Positions 1-8,349 of a stretch of 64,000 bases of DNA are shown piece by piece. The first letter of the stretch is position 1. Every line of letters starts with the position of its first letter. The stretch comes from Propionispora vibrioides (GTDB lineage: Bacteria > Bacillota > Negativicutes > Propionisporales > Propionisporaceae). The stretch lies in contig NZ_FODY01000002.1 in assembly GCF_900110485.1 (NCBI RefSeq), positions 62,001 to 126,000 on the forward strand. Direction: 5' to 3'. Made by a program: the position numbers and the translations under genes. The notes below the pieces were generated by a model. It was not told the origin of the DNA, made no database searches, and saw only the letters and a list, made by a program, of their open reading frames with translations.

Positions 1-1
1 A

Positions 2-1516
2 AAACTAAAAACCAAGGGTATCTCCGATATTGCGATTGAAAGCATCCTGGAAAAAGATATCACCCGCTATTTTGAGAAATACATCAGCGGCATATCGGAA
101 GAAATCAACAAAAAAAATCTACTCAATATTTTAGGCGAAGACGTACTCGATCTGATTGATAAAATGCTATACCAAATGGTTACCTCACTAAAAAGGAATG
201 TCACTCATAACATCTATACGGCACTGGCTTTACATATTAACACTTTGATTAACCGCCTCGCCAACAACAAAAATATTGTCAATCCCCAGCTTGGAAAAAT
301 TAAGCAACTGTATCCGGAAGAATTTAAAGCCGCCCTGGAAGCCACCGCCTTGCTTCAGGAATATCTGCACCGCCCGATACCGGAAGATGAGGCCGGTTAT
401 CTTACCATCTTTCTGTTGCCCGAAGAGCAGCAGGCTCATCAAAATATTGACAAAGTAAAAATCATCCTCATTGCTCATGGCAAATCGACAGCCACCTCCA
501 TGGCTGAAGTAGCCAACGAACTGCTGGGCGAAAACTATGTAATTGCCATCAACTCCCCGATTGAAGTAAAACCGGCAGTAGTCTTGGAAGAACTGCGCAA
601 GGTGGTCAGACAGAATTTTAGTACCAGCGGCTATCTGCTCCTGGTCGATATGGGCTCACTGACCACCTTTGCCGAAGTGATTGAAAAAGAATGCAAGGTC
701 CCGGTGAAAGTATTTCCGCTGACCTCGACACTGCATGTCATCGAAGCCACCAGAAAAGCCCTGCTTGGTTTTTCATTAAGTGAAATCTATAAAGACGTGT
801 TGCTCGTGAACTCTTACATGGATAACAATAAAGCCTCCCTGCCGGTGGAAAGCAAACATAAGATAGCCATTATTACCGCCTGCCTCACCGGCGAGGGCGG
901 CTCGGTGGCCATCAAAAGCTTTTTGAACAACAATTTACGCTATGACAAAGACCTGTTTGAAATCCTTCCGCTAAATTGTCTCGATAAGAAGTTTTTTAAG
1001 GAGCAGTTGCTGAGACTGCAGGAAAAGCGGGAAATTTTATTTATTGTTTCCTCATTTTCCGTTGATCTGGCCATTAAACAATACAATATGTATGATGTGA
1101 TCAGTATGAAAGTCCTGAGTCAATTACAGGAAGCGATTGACAACAAGTCTGCCTTGTTGAAAATGGGCCTGATCTTAAAAGAAAATATCGAAAACTTTGA
1201 CGGCGAAGAACTATATCACGATATTGTCCATCTGATTCAGCGGATGGAAGGAAAGTTGTCCATCAAGTTCAGCGACGAAAACCTGATTGGTCTGATTTTG
1301 CACCTTGGGTTTATGATCAGTCGCTTAAAAAAGGGAAAAGGTTCTGTCAGCTATCTAAACAAAGAAGAGTTTATCCGCTTAAACCGGGATATTTACCAGG
1401 TGGTCAAAGAAAACCTTATCTTTTTATATAACAAATATTTTATCGAAATCACCGATAATGAAATTTGCTATATTATCAATTTTTTCCCTAACGTAACGGC
1501 TTTGCCGGAAAGCTGA
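2..1516 (+). CDS. LevR-type sigma-54 activator, C-terminal part (5' end outside window)
   Basis: The frame is open from base 2, so the gene enters from the left; 504 residues are visible. The first in-frame ATG, at 164, is internal. Visible domains in order: PRD1 (about residues 60-135, with a His in ALHINTL), a mannose-family EIIA-like domain (about 150-280, with LIAHGKST carrying the candidate phospho-His), a Gat-type EIIB-like domain (from about 290, IITACLTGEGG with a Cys), and PRD2 near the C-terminus (LILHLGFMI with a His). This is the LevR/ManR arrangement. In that family an N-terminal AAA+ sigma-54 interaction domain lies upstream, and PTS phosphorylation of the histidines controls activity at PTS sugar operons. 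The AAA+ domain and the target operon are not in view, so the sugar is unknown. A strong terminator follows. Confidence 0.85.
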   Translation, partial: KLKTKGISDIAIESILEKDITRYFEKYISGISEEINKKNLLNILGEDVLDLIDKMLYQMVTSLKRNVTHNIYTALALHINTLINRLANNKNIVNPQLGKIKQLYPEEFKAALEATALLQEYLHRPIPEDEAGYLTIFLLPEEQQAHQNIDKVKIILIAHGKSTATSMAEVANELLGENYVIAINSPIEVKPAVVLEELRKVVRQNFSTSGYLLLVDMGSLTTFAEVIEKECKVPVKVFPLTSTLHVIEATRKALLGFSLSEIYKDVLLVNSYMDNNKASLPVESKHKIAIITACLTGEGGSVAIKSFLNNNLRYDKDLFEILPLNCLDKKFFKEQLLRLQEKREILFIVSSFSVDLAIKQYNMYDVISMKVLSQLQEAIDNKSALLKMGLILKENIENFDGEELYHDIVHLIQRMEGKLSIKFSDENLIGLILHLGFMISRLKKGKGSVSYLNKEEFIRLNRDIYQVVKENLIFLYNKYFIEITDNEICYIINFFPNVTALPES

Positions 1517-1585
1517 GTGGCAATGGCTCCTTTCCCCCAGCCTAGATAAATGCCAATGGACCTGGAACAGCTTTATTTCTATAAA

Positions 1586-1626
1586 AATAAAAATCAGCCG
1601 GATCATAAGATCCGGCTGATTTTTAT
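1586..1626. terminator. Bidirectional intrinsic terminator
   Basis: A perfect 14-bp stem (1591-1604 with 1609-1622, loop ATAA) is flanked by A-rich and T-rich tracts. It lies between the convergent LevR-type gene and the HD gene and can end both transcripts. Confidence 0.9.
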
Positions 1627-2375
1627 CAGATATGTTTTGTTTTGTCTTGAATATAGGCCTGTAATTTTTCTCTAACGGCAGCAATATCGGAATTCTGCGG
1701 CAAATAGGACAAAATATCCTCCACATAGCCGCGTTCTTTAATTCTTTGCAAGGTCCAGCCAAAGTTTACATCGTATATCCAGTTCAGCCTCACCAGTTTA
1801 CGGTCATCCGGTGTCTTGAGATTGGCAAAGTCGGACTGCTTGCCGGAGAGCAAATCCTCGATAAAGCATGAACTGTAGCCTGCCGGCGTAGGCGGCTCCA
1901 GATAAGGGGCCAAGACATAATAAATATCCAGCTTATCAGCATCACGAATGAGCTTGCAAAACAATTCCTGCCGATTACTCAGCCCGTCAGGCAAACGAAT
2001 GGCATTGTGGTACAAAATGGCGGTTTCAAACACTTCTCGGTCATCGCCCAAGACAGCCGCCAATTGTTCTAAACCGGCAATTTCCTGTAAACCAAGCTGT
2101 GCGTGATTTATGGACAGGCGGTCATCAAAGGTCCGGTACAGCGTATATTGCTGAAAACGGCCCACATCATGGAACAAGCCGATCAATTCCGCCAGCATGG
2201 CATCCCGCGGGGAAAAGCCCAAGTGCTCGGCCAATTGCCGGCAGTACGCCGTTACCCGCAGCGTATGGTCTTCTTTTTGTTTCATATGCAGTTGAATATC
2301 CGGATCTTCATTATAGTAAGACCGGACATAGGTCAAGAACCAGTCCCGCAGACCGGCTAACCGAACTTCACACAT
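1626..2375 (-). CDS. HD-domain phosphohydrolase
   Basis: 249 residues. An HD metal-binding core is visible: an early His in the KEDHTLRVTAY region, then LFHDVGR (the HD doublet) at about residues 85-91, then H in AILYHNAI and D in IRDADKLD further on. This resembles HD hydrolases acting on nucleotides or related phosphoesters; the substrate cannot be told. The ATG at 2375 was chosen because GGGAAGGG lies 7 nt upstream; a longer TTG start at 2426 has no clear ribosome binding site. The nitroreductase gene lies just upstream, so the two may be co-transcribed. The gene ends at the bidirectional terminator. Confidence 0.75.
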   Translation of the reverse strand: MCEVRLAGLRDWFLTYVRSYYNEDPDIQLHMKQKEDHTLRVTAYCRQLAEHLGFSPRDAMLAELIGLFHDVGRFQQYTLYRTFDDRLSINHAQLGLQEIAGLEQLAAVLGDDREVFETAILYHNAIRLPDGLSNRQELFCKLIRDADKLDIYYVLAPYLEPPTPAGYSSCFIEDLLSGKQSDFANLKTPDDRKLVRLNWIYDVNFGWTLQRIKERGYVEDILSYLPQNSDIAAVREKLQAYIQDKTKHI

Positions 2376-2426
2376 ATAAATCCCTTCCCGTTCTAAAGGT
2401 TGGCTGGCAACTGTGCCAACTTTCAA

Positions 2427-2927
2427 TTACCATTGATTATAATGGACCCTTGAGGCAACGAAACGATGGACCGGCTCCTTTCCCTCAAGGGGATATCCGA
2501 TTGGAAGAATAGCCAGCGGCATAACTTCCGGCGGCAGCCGGAAAAACTGCTGAAAAGCATTGATCCGCTCAGCATGGGGATGAACATTCAGCCAGACACT
2601 GCCCAATCCCAGTCCGGTGGCCGCCAATAATATGTTCTCCACGGCGGCCGAACAGTCCTGTACCCAGGTTCCGGGCAATCTTTCCAGCCGTTGATCGCCA
2701 CAAACCAAAATTGCCATTGGTGCTTCGGTAAAAATTTGCGAGTAAGGTTCTTCAACCGGTATTTGCCGCAATCGCTCCCGGTCATTAATCACTATGAATT
2801 GCCATAGTTGCTGATTATCAGCCGAAGGCGCATTCATCGCAGCCTGCAGCAGCAAATGAATCTGTTCCTCGTTCACGGCTTGCTTGGTATAGCGTCTGAT
2901 GCTGCGCCGTCTGAAAATAAAATCCAT
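2427..2927 (-). CDS. Nitroreductase family protein
   Basis: 166 residues, the usual size of a small nitroreductase. The N-terminal RRRSIRRYT motif is the FMN-phosphate binding signature of the family, followed by NAPSADNQQLWQFIV and, in the C-terminal half, GLGSVWLNV. Members are FMN-dependent NAD(P)H oxidoreductases; the substrate is not predictable from sequence. The ATG at 2927 has GAGGG 8 nt upstream; a GTG at 2936 is an alternative start. It lies 59 nt downstream of mlaD and 51 nt upstream of the HD gene on the same strand. Confidence 0.85.
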   Translation of the reverse strand: MDFIFRRRSIRRYTKQAVNEEQIHLLLQAAMNAPSADNQQLWQFIVINDRERLRQIPVEEPYSQIFTEAPMAILVCGDQRLERLPGTWVQDCSAAVENILLAATGLGLGSVWLNVHPHAERINAFQQFFRLPPEVMPLAILPIGYPLEGKEPVHRFVASRVHYNQW

Positions 2928-2986
2928 ATTTGTCACCCTCTATTTCCATTTTACCGGACTGTGCTATCTTCTATATCTGCAGACTG

Positions 2987-4264
2987 TCAGAAGGTATGTT
3001 TGACACCAAAATAGGTGCTGCGGTCAGTCTCTTTATTGACGTTGTCCGTTTGACCAACCAGAAATGTGTCAGGATTCAACTGATATTCACTTCTAAGTTT
3101 AACCCGCACGTCATTGGGATCATACACATCAACAGAAAACCGCATTTGATTGCCCAGTTTCGCATCGATGCCGGCGCCGGGTTTTCCTTCCACAATCCCC
3201 AGACGGCTATCAAAGCGGTCATCGCCTGTCCCGACTTGCAGATTTCCCCTATTGCCATCCCCAATGCCATGGACACCTACCACGGCAAATTGATTAGGGG
3301 ACGTATTGATTTTGATATCCGCATTGCTTTGATATTTTTCCGCATCCGGACTGTAAAGCACTTCAAAATTGGTTTCGGCGCTCAGAGAATTCACTTTGCT
3401 CAGCATTTTATTAGCCTTTTCACTGGCTTCCCTGGTATTCTTCAAGGTTTGCCGCAGATTTTCACCAGTTTGTGGATCGGTGACCACCCCCTCCAGGGAA
3501 GCGGCCATTTTTTCAATCCGACTGCTGGTGTTCTTAATATTGGCCAGTGTCTCTCTTAAATCGGCTGCCGTCTGTCCGTTATTGTCCACGCCGGCAATCA
3601 GTTTATCCACTCTTGCCGTGACAGCACTCAAATTGCCTGACACATCGCGCAGATTTCCCGCAATCACATCGACATTGCCCTCATTGTGTGCTGCCATTCG
3701 GGCCAATGTGGCCGTCAGTGCATTTAAATTGGCCGTTATTTCTTTCGCGTTTATGACAGTATCCTTAAACGATGCTTTTACCTTTTCATCACCAAACACG
3801 TCGTTTAAGGACTGTACCAGTTTCTGCACATCAAGCAGAACCTTATCGGCGCTGGCAATCAGATGTTCCAGCCCCTGAGGGTCTTGCCCCCGGACTACGG
3901 CGTTAGGAGCCAAAAAGCCGCTGGCTTGGCTGGCAGGATAAATTTCAATAAACTTTTCTCCCAGCAAACCGTCTGTCCCGATGACAAAGCTGGAACCTTC
4001 CGGTATAGCTACGCCGGAATGAATCAGCATTTGAACCAGCACGCCGTCCGGCTTGACCTGAATCCCCTTGACTGAGCCGACTTCCACACCGGCGTACCGA
4101 ACGATATTACCTTGCTTCAACCCGCTGACCTGACCAAACACAGCTTGTAGCGGATAGCCGTCTTCCTGGAAATTAAAGTTTCCCAAATGAATAATCATAT
4201 AGGCCAGTAAGGCTAGCCCCACCAGCGTAACGGCACCGACGCGCCCTTCCGTACTTAATCTCAT
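2987..4264 (-). CDS. mlaD: MlaD-type MCE protein with C-terminal beta-barrel-like region
   Basis: 425 residues, far longer than proteobacterial MlaD (about 180). There is one N-terminal membrane helix (about 8-28), then a single MCE domain (about 35-115, with [20 protein letters not shown] and [13 protein letters not shown]). A long helical, coiled-coil-like part (about 130-290, Asn/Thr-rich heptads) follows. The last about 125 residues alternate polar and hydrophobic residues like beta strands and end in HTF, a terminal Phe as in outer-membrane barrels. In Veillonella parvula such an MlaD was shown to form a single-protein bridge from inner to outer membrane for phospholipid transport; the same architecture is inferred here. 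The start overlaps the mlaF stop by 4 bp, so translation is probably coupled. Confidence 0.9.
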   Translation of the reverse strand: MRLSTEGRVGAVTLVGLALLAYMIIHLGNFNFQEDGYPLQAVFGQVSGLKQGNIVRYAGVEVGSVKGIQVKPDGVLVQMLIHSGVAIPEGSSFVIGTDGLLGEKFIEIYPASQASGFLAPNAVVRGQDPQGLEHLIASADKVLLDVQKLVQSLNDVFGDEKVKASFKDTVINAKEITANLNALTATLARMAAHNEGNVDVIAGNLRDVSGNLSAVTARVDKLIAGVDNNGQTAADLRETLANIKNTSSRIEKMAASLEGVVTDPQTGENLRQTLKNTREASEKANKMLSKVNSLSAETNFEVLYSPDAEKYQSNADIKINTSPNQFAVVGVHGIGDGNRGNLQVGTGDDRFDSRLGIVEGKPGAGIDAKLGNQMRFSVDVYDPNDVRVKLRSEYQLNPDTFLVGQTDNVNKETDRSTYFGVKHTF

Positions 4265-5022
4265 GCTTCGAACCTCCTTTTACTGCTGGCACCGCGCGCT
4301 TTTAAACCGTAAATAAACTGCTGCACAACCGGATTGGCTGACTGCTTGATTTCCTCCACCGTTCCTACCTCAATAATCCGGCCGCCATAAATCATGGCAA
4401 TACGGTCGGCAATATTAAAGGCACTTGTCATGTGGTGGGTTACAACGACCGAAGTAACTCCCATAATCCGCTTGGTACTGGAGATCAGACGGTCGATTTT
4501 CTCCGACATGATCGGATCCAGTCCGGCAGTAGGTTCATCATAAAGAATAATTTCCGGATTTACCGCAATGGCCCTGGCCAGACTGACTCTTTTTTTCATA
4601 CCGCCGGAAAGCTCATTGGGCATGACCTTTTCCTTGCCGAACAGTCCCACCATCCTTAATTTTCGCCGGACAACTTTACTGATTTCCTCCTCGGAAAGCT
4701 TGGTATGCTCCCGTAAGCCGAAAGCAACGTTTTCACCGACCGTCATCGAGTCAAACAGCGCCGAATATTGAAAAACCATTCCCATACTAAGCCGCAGCTG
4801 GTTTAGTTCATCCTCGGAAAGCCGCGAAATTTCCTGATCCTTTACCCAAATCTCACCTGATGTCGGTTTCATTAAACCGACTATGAGCCGTAGCAACGTA
4901 CTCTTGCCGGAACCGCTCGGACCAATGATGACCATGGTTTCACCGGCTGAAATCGACAGGTTGATATCCTGCAAGATATGATTACCATGAATATTCATAT
5001 TTACTGCCGACAATTGTATCAT
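4261..5022 (-). CDS. mlaF: Mla-type phospholipid transport ATPase
   Basis: 253-residue ABC ATPase. Walker [11 protein letters not shown]-loop [11 protein letters not shown], signature [14 protein letters not shown] and Walker [14 protein letters not shown] are all intact, as is the switch His (VVTHH). The signature variant LSGGMKKR is typical of MCE-system ATPases. It would power lipid movement together with the MlaE permease and MlaD. The start at 5022 was chosen because AAAGGTGAG lies just upstream; an upstream codon at 5037 is less likely. It lies 30 nt after mlaE and overlaps mlaD by 4 bp. Confidence 0.93.
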   Translation of the reverse strand: MIQLSAVNMNIHGNHILQDINLSISAGETMVIIGPSGSGKSTLLRLIVGLMKPTSGEIWVKDQEISRLSEDELNQLRLSMGMVFQYSALFDSMTVGENVAFGLREHTKLSEEEISKVVRRKLRMVGLFGKEKVMPNELSGGMKKRVSLARAIAVNPEIILYDEPTAGLDPIMSEKIDRLISSTKRIMGVTSVVVTHHMTSAFNIADRIAMIYGGRIIEVGTVEEIKQSANPVVQQFIYGLKARGASSKRRFEA

Positions 5023-5052
5023 GTTCTCACCTTTCACCCGGAAGGACTAACC

Positions 5053-5820
5053 CTACCGGAATAATATTAAAGATAAAAAATAATTGCTGATAAAAATTAA
5101 AATAATTGAAGTCACCACCGAAGAAGTTGTTGCCCGGCCTACCCCTTCAGCCCCCGGATCAGTCGTGAGGCCCTTGTAACAGCCGATAAGGGCGATAATC
5201 ACGCCAAAAACAACAGCTTTGACCAAACCGCCGGTCACATCGTTTACCACGGCGAAAACCTTGATCGAATGCAGATAGGTAAAAGAACCGATACCCGAAT
5301 ATAAAGTAGCCACCAGGTAGCCGCCGATTGTGCCAATTACATCGGCAAAGACAACCAGCACCGGTGTCATGACAATACAGGCAAGTATGCGGGGTACTAC
5401 CAGATAGGCCACCGGATTGACGGCCATGACCCGCAATGCATCAATTTGTTCAGTTACTTTCATCGAACCGATTTCAGCCGTAATGGCCGCACCGACCCGT
5501 CCGGCCAAAACCACACCAGTCAGCACAGGCGCCAATTCCCGTCCGATCGCGATTGCCACTACACCGCCGACCGAGGATTGGGCGCCATATTTGATAAATT
5601 CATTGGCGCTTTGCAGCGTCATAACCATACCGGTAAATAAGATGGTCAATAAAACGATAGGCAGAGAGTCTACTCCTAAATGGGACATTTGCTGAAATAC
5701 CTGCGTTGACTTGGGACGGCTGCGAACGTGATACATGGCCTCAATAAATAAAAGAACCAGCTTTCCTACACTTTCCATTCCATTTATAACACCGCGCCCG
5801 ATACTTTCTAAAAACGGCAT
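5053..5820 (-). CDS. mlaE: Mla-type ABC permease
   Basis: 255 residues, the usual MlaE length, with five to six hydrophobic segments and the family's conserved stretch around ELAPVLTGVVLAGRVGAAITAEIGSM. It forms the inner-membrane channel of the MCE transporter. The ATG at 5820 has GGGGGAT 7 nt upstream; the frame continues upstream to 5886, but that extension has no ribosome binding site. It is the first gene of mlaE-mlaF-mlaD. No periplasmic mlaC gene is present, as expected if MlaD itself spans the envelope. Confidence 0.92.
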   Translation of the reverse strand: MPFLESIGRGVINGMESVGKLVLLFIEAMYHVRSRPKSTQVFQQMSHLGVDSLPIVLLTILFTGMVMTLQSANEFIKYGAQSSVGGVVAIAIGRELAPVLTGVVLAGRVGAAITAEIGSMKVTEQIDALRVMAVNPVAYLVVPRILACIVMTPVLVVFADVIGTIGGYLVATLYSGIGSFTYLHSIKVFAVVNDVTGGLVKAVVFGVIIALIGCYKGLTTDPGAEGVGRATTSSVVTSIILIFISNYFLSLILFR

Positions 5821-5989
5821 GCTTCTATCCCCCATAGCAAAATAAACTGTCCATTTACAATTCACAACAATATACGATACGGGCATAAATCTTTAACGAT
5901 TTTATTATTATTCGCTACCGGTCCGACACATCCCTGCCGGTTTTCCGTCTCCCGCTTTAGCATTATATGCCTGTTTTCAGCCAATTAAG

Positions 5990-6020
5990 CAAAAAAATGC
6001 ACCTTCCTTCAGGAAGGTGC
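5990..6020 (-). terminator. Intrinsic terminator after the S55 peptidase gene
   Basis: A 9-bp perfect stem (5999-6007 with 6012-6020, loop TTCA) is followed on the minus strand by seven U residues (A7 at 5991-5997). It separates the S55/lipoyl-like/NAGPA group from the mla operon. Confidence 0.9.
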
Positions 6021-6028
6021 CTGTCAGT

Positions 6029-7852
6029 TTATTTGCTTTTATGATCGGTCACTACATTAATCAATACCTGTGCATCATTGTCAATAATATAATCGGTGGT
6101 TGCAGAGGTCTTAGGCTTGACGGCTTCCGTAGTACCGGCCGTCAAGGCTCCCTTCAACGTCCCGCTGTCGCCAGCGGAGTGCTCCGCGCTTTCTCCCACC
6201 GGGAAAAGTCCCGCCTTGTCATCGGATCCTGCCTTGCCGGGATCGGCCGTTCCCTCCGGCATAACACCGGTATCGAGAACTTCAACGACAATGGCATTAT
6301 TACGGTCACGGGAAGTAAATTCATTAATAGAATCGGCAAAGGTCATGTTTTTAGCCTTTGTTTTTAAGTTTTTCAGTTCCACATCCAGTCCCTGTTTTTT
6401 TAATAGCAACTGGGTCAGCGGAATCATACCGCCACCCCGTACTTCCAGCAACAACGGTCCGGCCGCCTGTTCCTTGGGTACCGTGTAGTTTACCGTAATA
6501 GTTACCGGTTCACTCCGGTACGGTTTCAACTTGACCTGTATCGGCACGGTTTCGCCCGGCTTGGCCGCCGTAGCTTTTGCCTGCGCACTCACAATAGATG
6601 CCGTCTGACGTTCCTGATTGACCGTCACCTGCATCTTGACGTCCATGATATCTACCGGGTTATAAGGATTGGTCATTAGCAAATTAAGAGCTTCAAAAAA
6701 CTCGCTGACAGCCATTTCGCCGATATTCACCGGACTATAGAACATATTTTCGCGCCGCAGCGTTTCACCGGGCATATTCCGGGCCGAAATTTCAAAGCTC
6801 ACTTTAGCCGAACCGGTCCCAATACGGTCCATCGCCTTTTCCATAACACTGTAGGCCGTGGTAGCCGAGAGAATGGGCGCCAGTTCTTCATTTTGCACAA
6901 CCTGCACCGCATCGTCCTGTATTTTGTTCACATCGGTATCGGTAACGGTAATCCGCATCGGTATGACCGATGGATACTGCCCCACCGTTCCGGCAATTCC
7001 AGCCTTGCGGTCTTGCGTCACCATACCGAGCAGATTGCCGGTGGAACCGACTTTAAAACCACTTTCCAGACCGTTTACTACCGTATAAATGGTGGCATCG
7101 GTCAGCAAATAGGAAGCTTTACCCCGTTGCAGGAAAGGATGACCAAAAGCCAGCACTTTATTACCTTCGGTATACGTCACTGTGCCAATCGCCCCCACGC
7201 TGACATCGCCACGGACCAGCTCGATGCCCACAGCACTGCCTGGTTCCAACGCGGCAGCCTGGCCTTCTGTTGCATCCGGTTGACTGCCTACGGCATAGGG
7301 AAACAACTTATAGGGACTTAATTTATCCTGCAGCATGGTCATGGCGTGATCACTCAGGCCGGAGACCATCAGGGGCGTAGCCGCCGGCAGCAGGTTCTGC
7401 CTTTCTCCGGCATTCCCGCTGCCAACAGAAACTTTTTCGGTTGCCCCCAAATCCCATAATTTCAGCATATCGGCAATCGGCGTAACCATGCCGACGGTAT
7501 GGTCACTCAACGGCCAGCCATAGGCAATGGCACCGACCAGCTTGCCGTCGATATAGACCGGACTGCCGCTCATTCCCTGGACAATGCCGCCGGTTTGATC
7601 AATGACCGCACCAGAAGTGCGAACCAGAATCAAATCGCCGGAGCCAGGATTCTTCATCACATTAAGTACTTCCACATTAAATTCTTCAATGTTAGTGCCG
7701 GACACTACCGTTTTGGCGATGCCCTTCATACCCGGTTTTACTTCATCTAACGGCAGGATGGAAGGATAAGCCTGTGCCGCGGTCAGCGGCAGCAGTACAA
7801 AAATCGCTACAATAGTTAAGCAACGCTTCCACATGGTTATCAAAAAGATCAT
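6029..7852 (-). CDS. SpoIVB-type S55 family peptidase, exported
   Basis: 607 residues with an N-terminal signal segment (hydrophobic run then TAAQAYPS). The S55 core is clear: KPGMKGIAKTVVSG near residue 40 and GIVQGMSGSPVYIDG near 95, whose Ser is the expected nucleophile. The protein is longer than SpoIVB (about 430), lacks an obvious PDZ domain, and carries a long C-terminal beta-rich extension (about 390-490) plus a low-complexity tail, so it is probably not SpoIVB itself. The start is uncertain: an ATG at 7834 is also possible. It is 9 nt downstream of the lipoyl-like gene, in a likely operon. An envelope role is inferred only from context. Confidence 0.75.
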   Translation of the reverse strand: MIFLITMWKRCLTIVAIFVLLPLTAAQAYPSILPLDEVKPGMKGIAKTVVSGTNIEEFNVEVLNVMKNPGSGDLILVRTSGAVIDQTGGIVQGMSGSPVYIDGKLVGAIAYGWPLSDHTVGMVTPIADMLKLWDLGATEKVSVGSGNAGERQNLLPAATPLMVSGLSDHAMTMLQDKLSPYKLFPYAVGSQPDATEGQAAALEPGSAVGIELVRGDVSVGAIGTVTYTEGNKVLAFGHPFLQRGKASYLLTDATIYTVVNGLESGFKVGSTGNLLGMVTQDRKAGIAGTVGQYPSVIPMRITVTDTDVNKIQDDAVQVVQNEELAPILSATTAYSVMEKAMDRIGTGSAKVSFEISARNMPGETLRRENMFYSPVNIGEMAVSEFFEALNLLMTNPYNPVDIMDVKMQVTVNQERQTASIVSAQAKATAAKPGETVPIQVKLKPYRSEPVTITVNYTVPKEQAAGPLLLEVRGGGMIPLTQLLLKKQGLDVELKNLKTKAKNMTFADSINEFTSRDRNNAIVVEVLDTGVMPEGTADPGKAGSDDKAGLFPVGESAEHSAGDSGTLKGALTAGTTEAVKPKTSATTDYIIDNDAQVLINVVTDHKSK

Positions 7853-7861
7853 CCTTCCCTT

Positions 7862-8173
7862 TTACTTGCTGACTGGCTCCAACCGCACCAGTACTTCACC
7901 TGCCTGTACGGCATCTCCGGCCGAAACCAATACTTCCCGGACAATTCCATCAGCAGTAGACCGCACAGCCGGCACGGGACCTGTTATGGAATCTACAACG
8001 ACCAGTACATCCCCTTCACGGACAGAGGTACCGGGCACGGCCAAAGACTTAGCAACTACCTTGCCCGATAAGACACTTCTTTGATCCACCAAGTGAGTGG
8101 CTGCCGATACCCAGGCAGCAAGAGCAATCAAAAGAACAGCCGTTATCAGCAAAATATTTCTTTTGCGAAGCAT
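7862..8173 (-). CDS. Membrane-anchored biotinyl/lipoyl-like domain protein
   Basis: 103 residues: one N-terminal transmembrane or signal segment (about 6-25) and a single barrel-sandwich hybrid domain (about 33-100; VPGTSVREGDVLVVVDS, ADGIVREVLVSAGDAVQAGEVLVRLEP). The modified Lys of true biotinyl or lipoyl domains is absent; the hairpin position reads VRSTADG. The fold is therefore used structurally, as in HlyD-type adaptor proteins. It lies between the NAGPA-like gene and the S55 peptidase gene. Function unknown. Confidence 0.65.
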   Translation of the reverse strand: MLRKRNILLITAVLLIALAAWVSAATHLVDQRSVLSGKVVAKSLAVPGTSVREGDVLVVVDSITGPVPAVRSTADGIVREVLVSAGDAVQAGEVLVRLEPVSK

Positions 8174-8349
8174 ACAAATCCCTCCTTACTTTATCTAATC
8201 CCTATACCATTTTTCGCTGTCAAATTTCCTGTCTTCCACAGCATGTGCGCCGTTATGGCGCTACGGCACTGCTTTGGCCTTATCCAAAGAAACTCTGCTG
8301 TAAGGTTCGAAGCAGGCTATACTGTTACTTTCATTATACAGCATTATGG
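8174..8349 (-). promoter_or_regulatory. 176-nt leader with weak promoter candidates
   Basis: On the minus strand a TATAAT preceded by TG lies about 160 nt upstream of the lipoyl-like gene, with TTGCCA 16 nt further up; it overlaps the end of the NAGPA gene. A separate TTGACA lies nearer the start without a good -10. No RNA structure was recognised in the rest. Confidence 0.3.

Noticed and set aside
164..1516. Treating the ATG at 164 as the true start of the first gene
   Set aside because: The frame is open to the window edge and upstream residues continue the PRD region, so the gene is cut by the window.
8250..8340. A GGTTCGA-containing stretch resembling a tRNA T-arm
   Set aside because: No matching acceptor, D or anticodon stems could be drawn on either strand.
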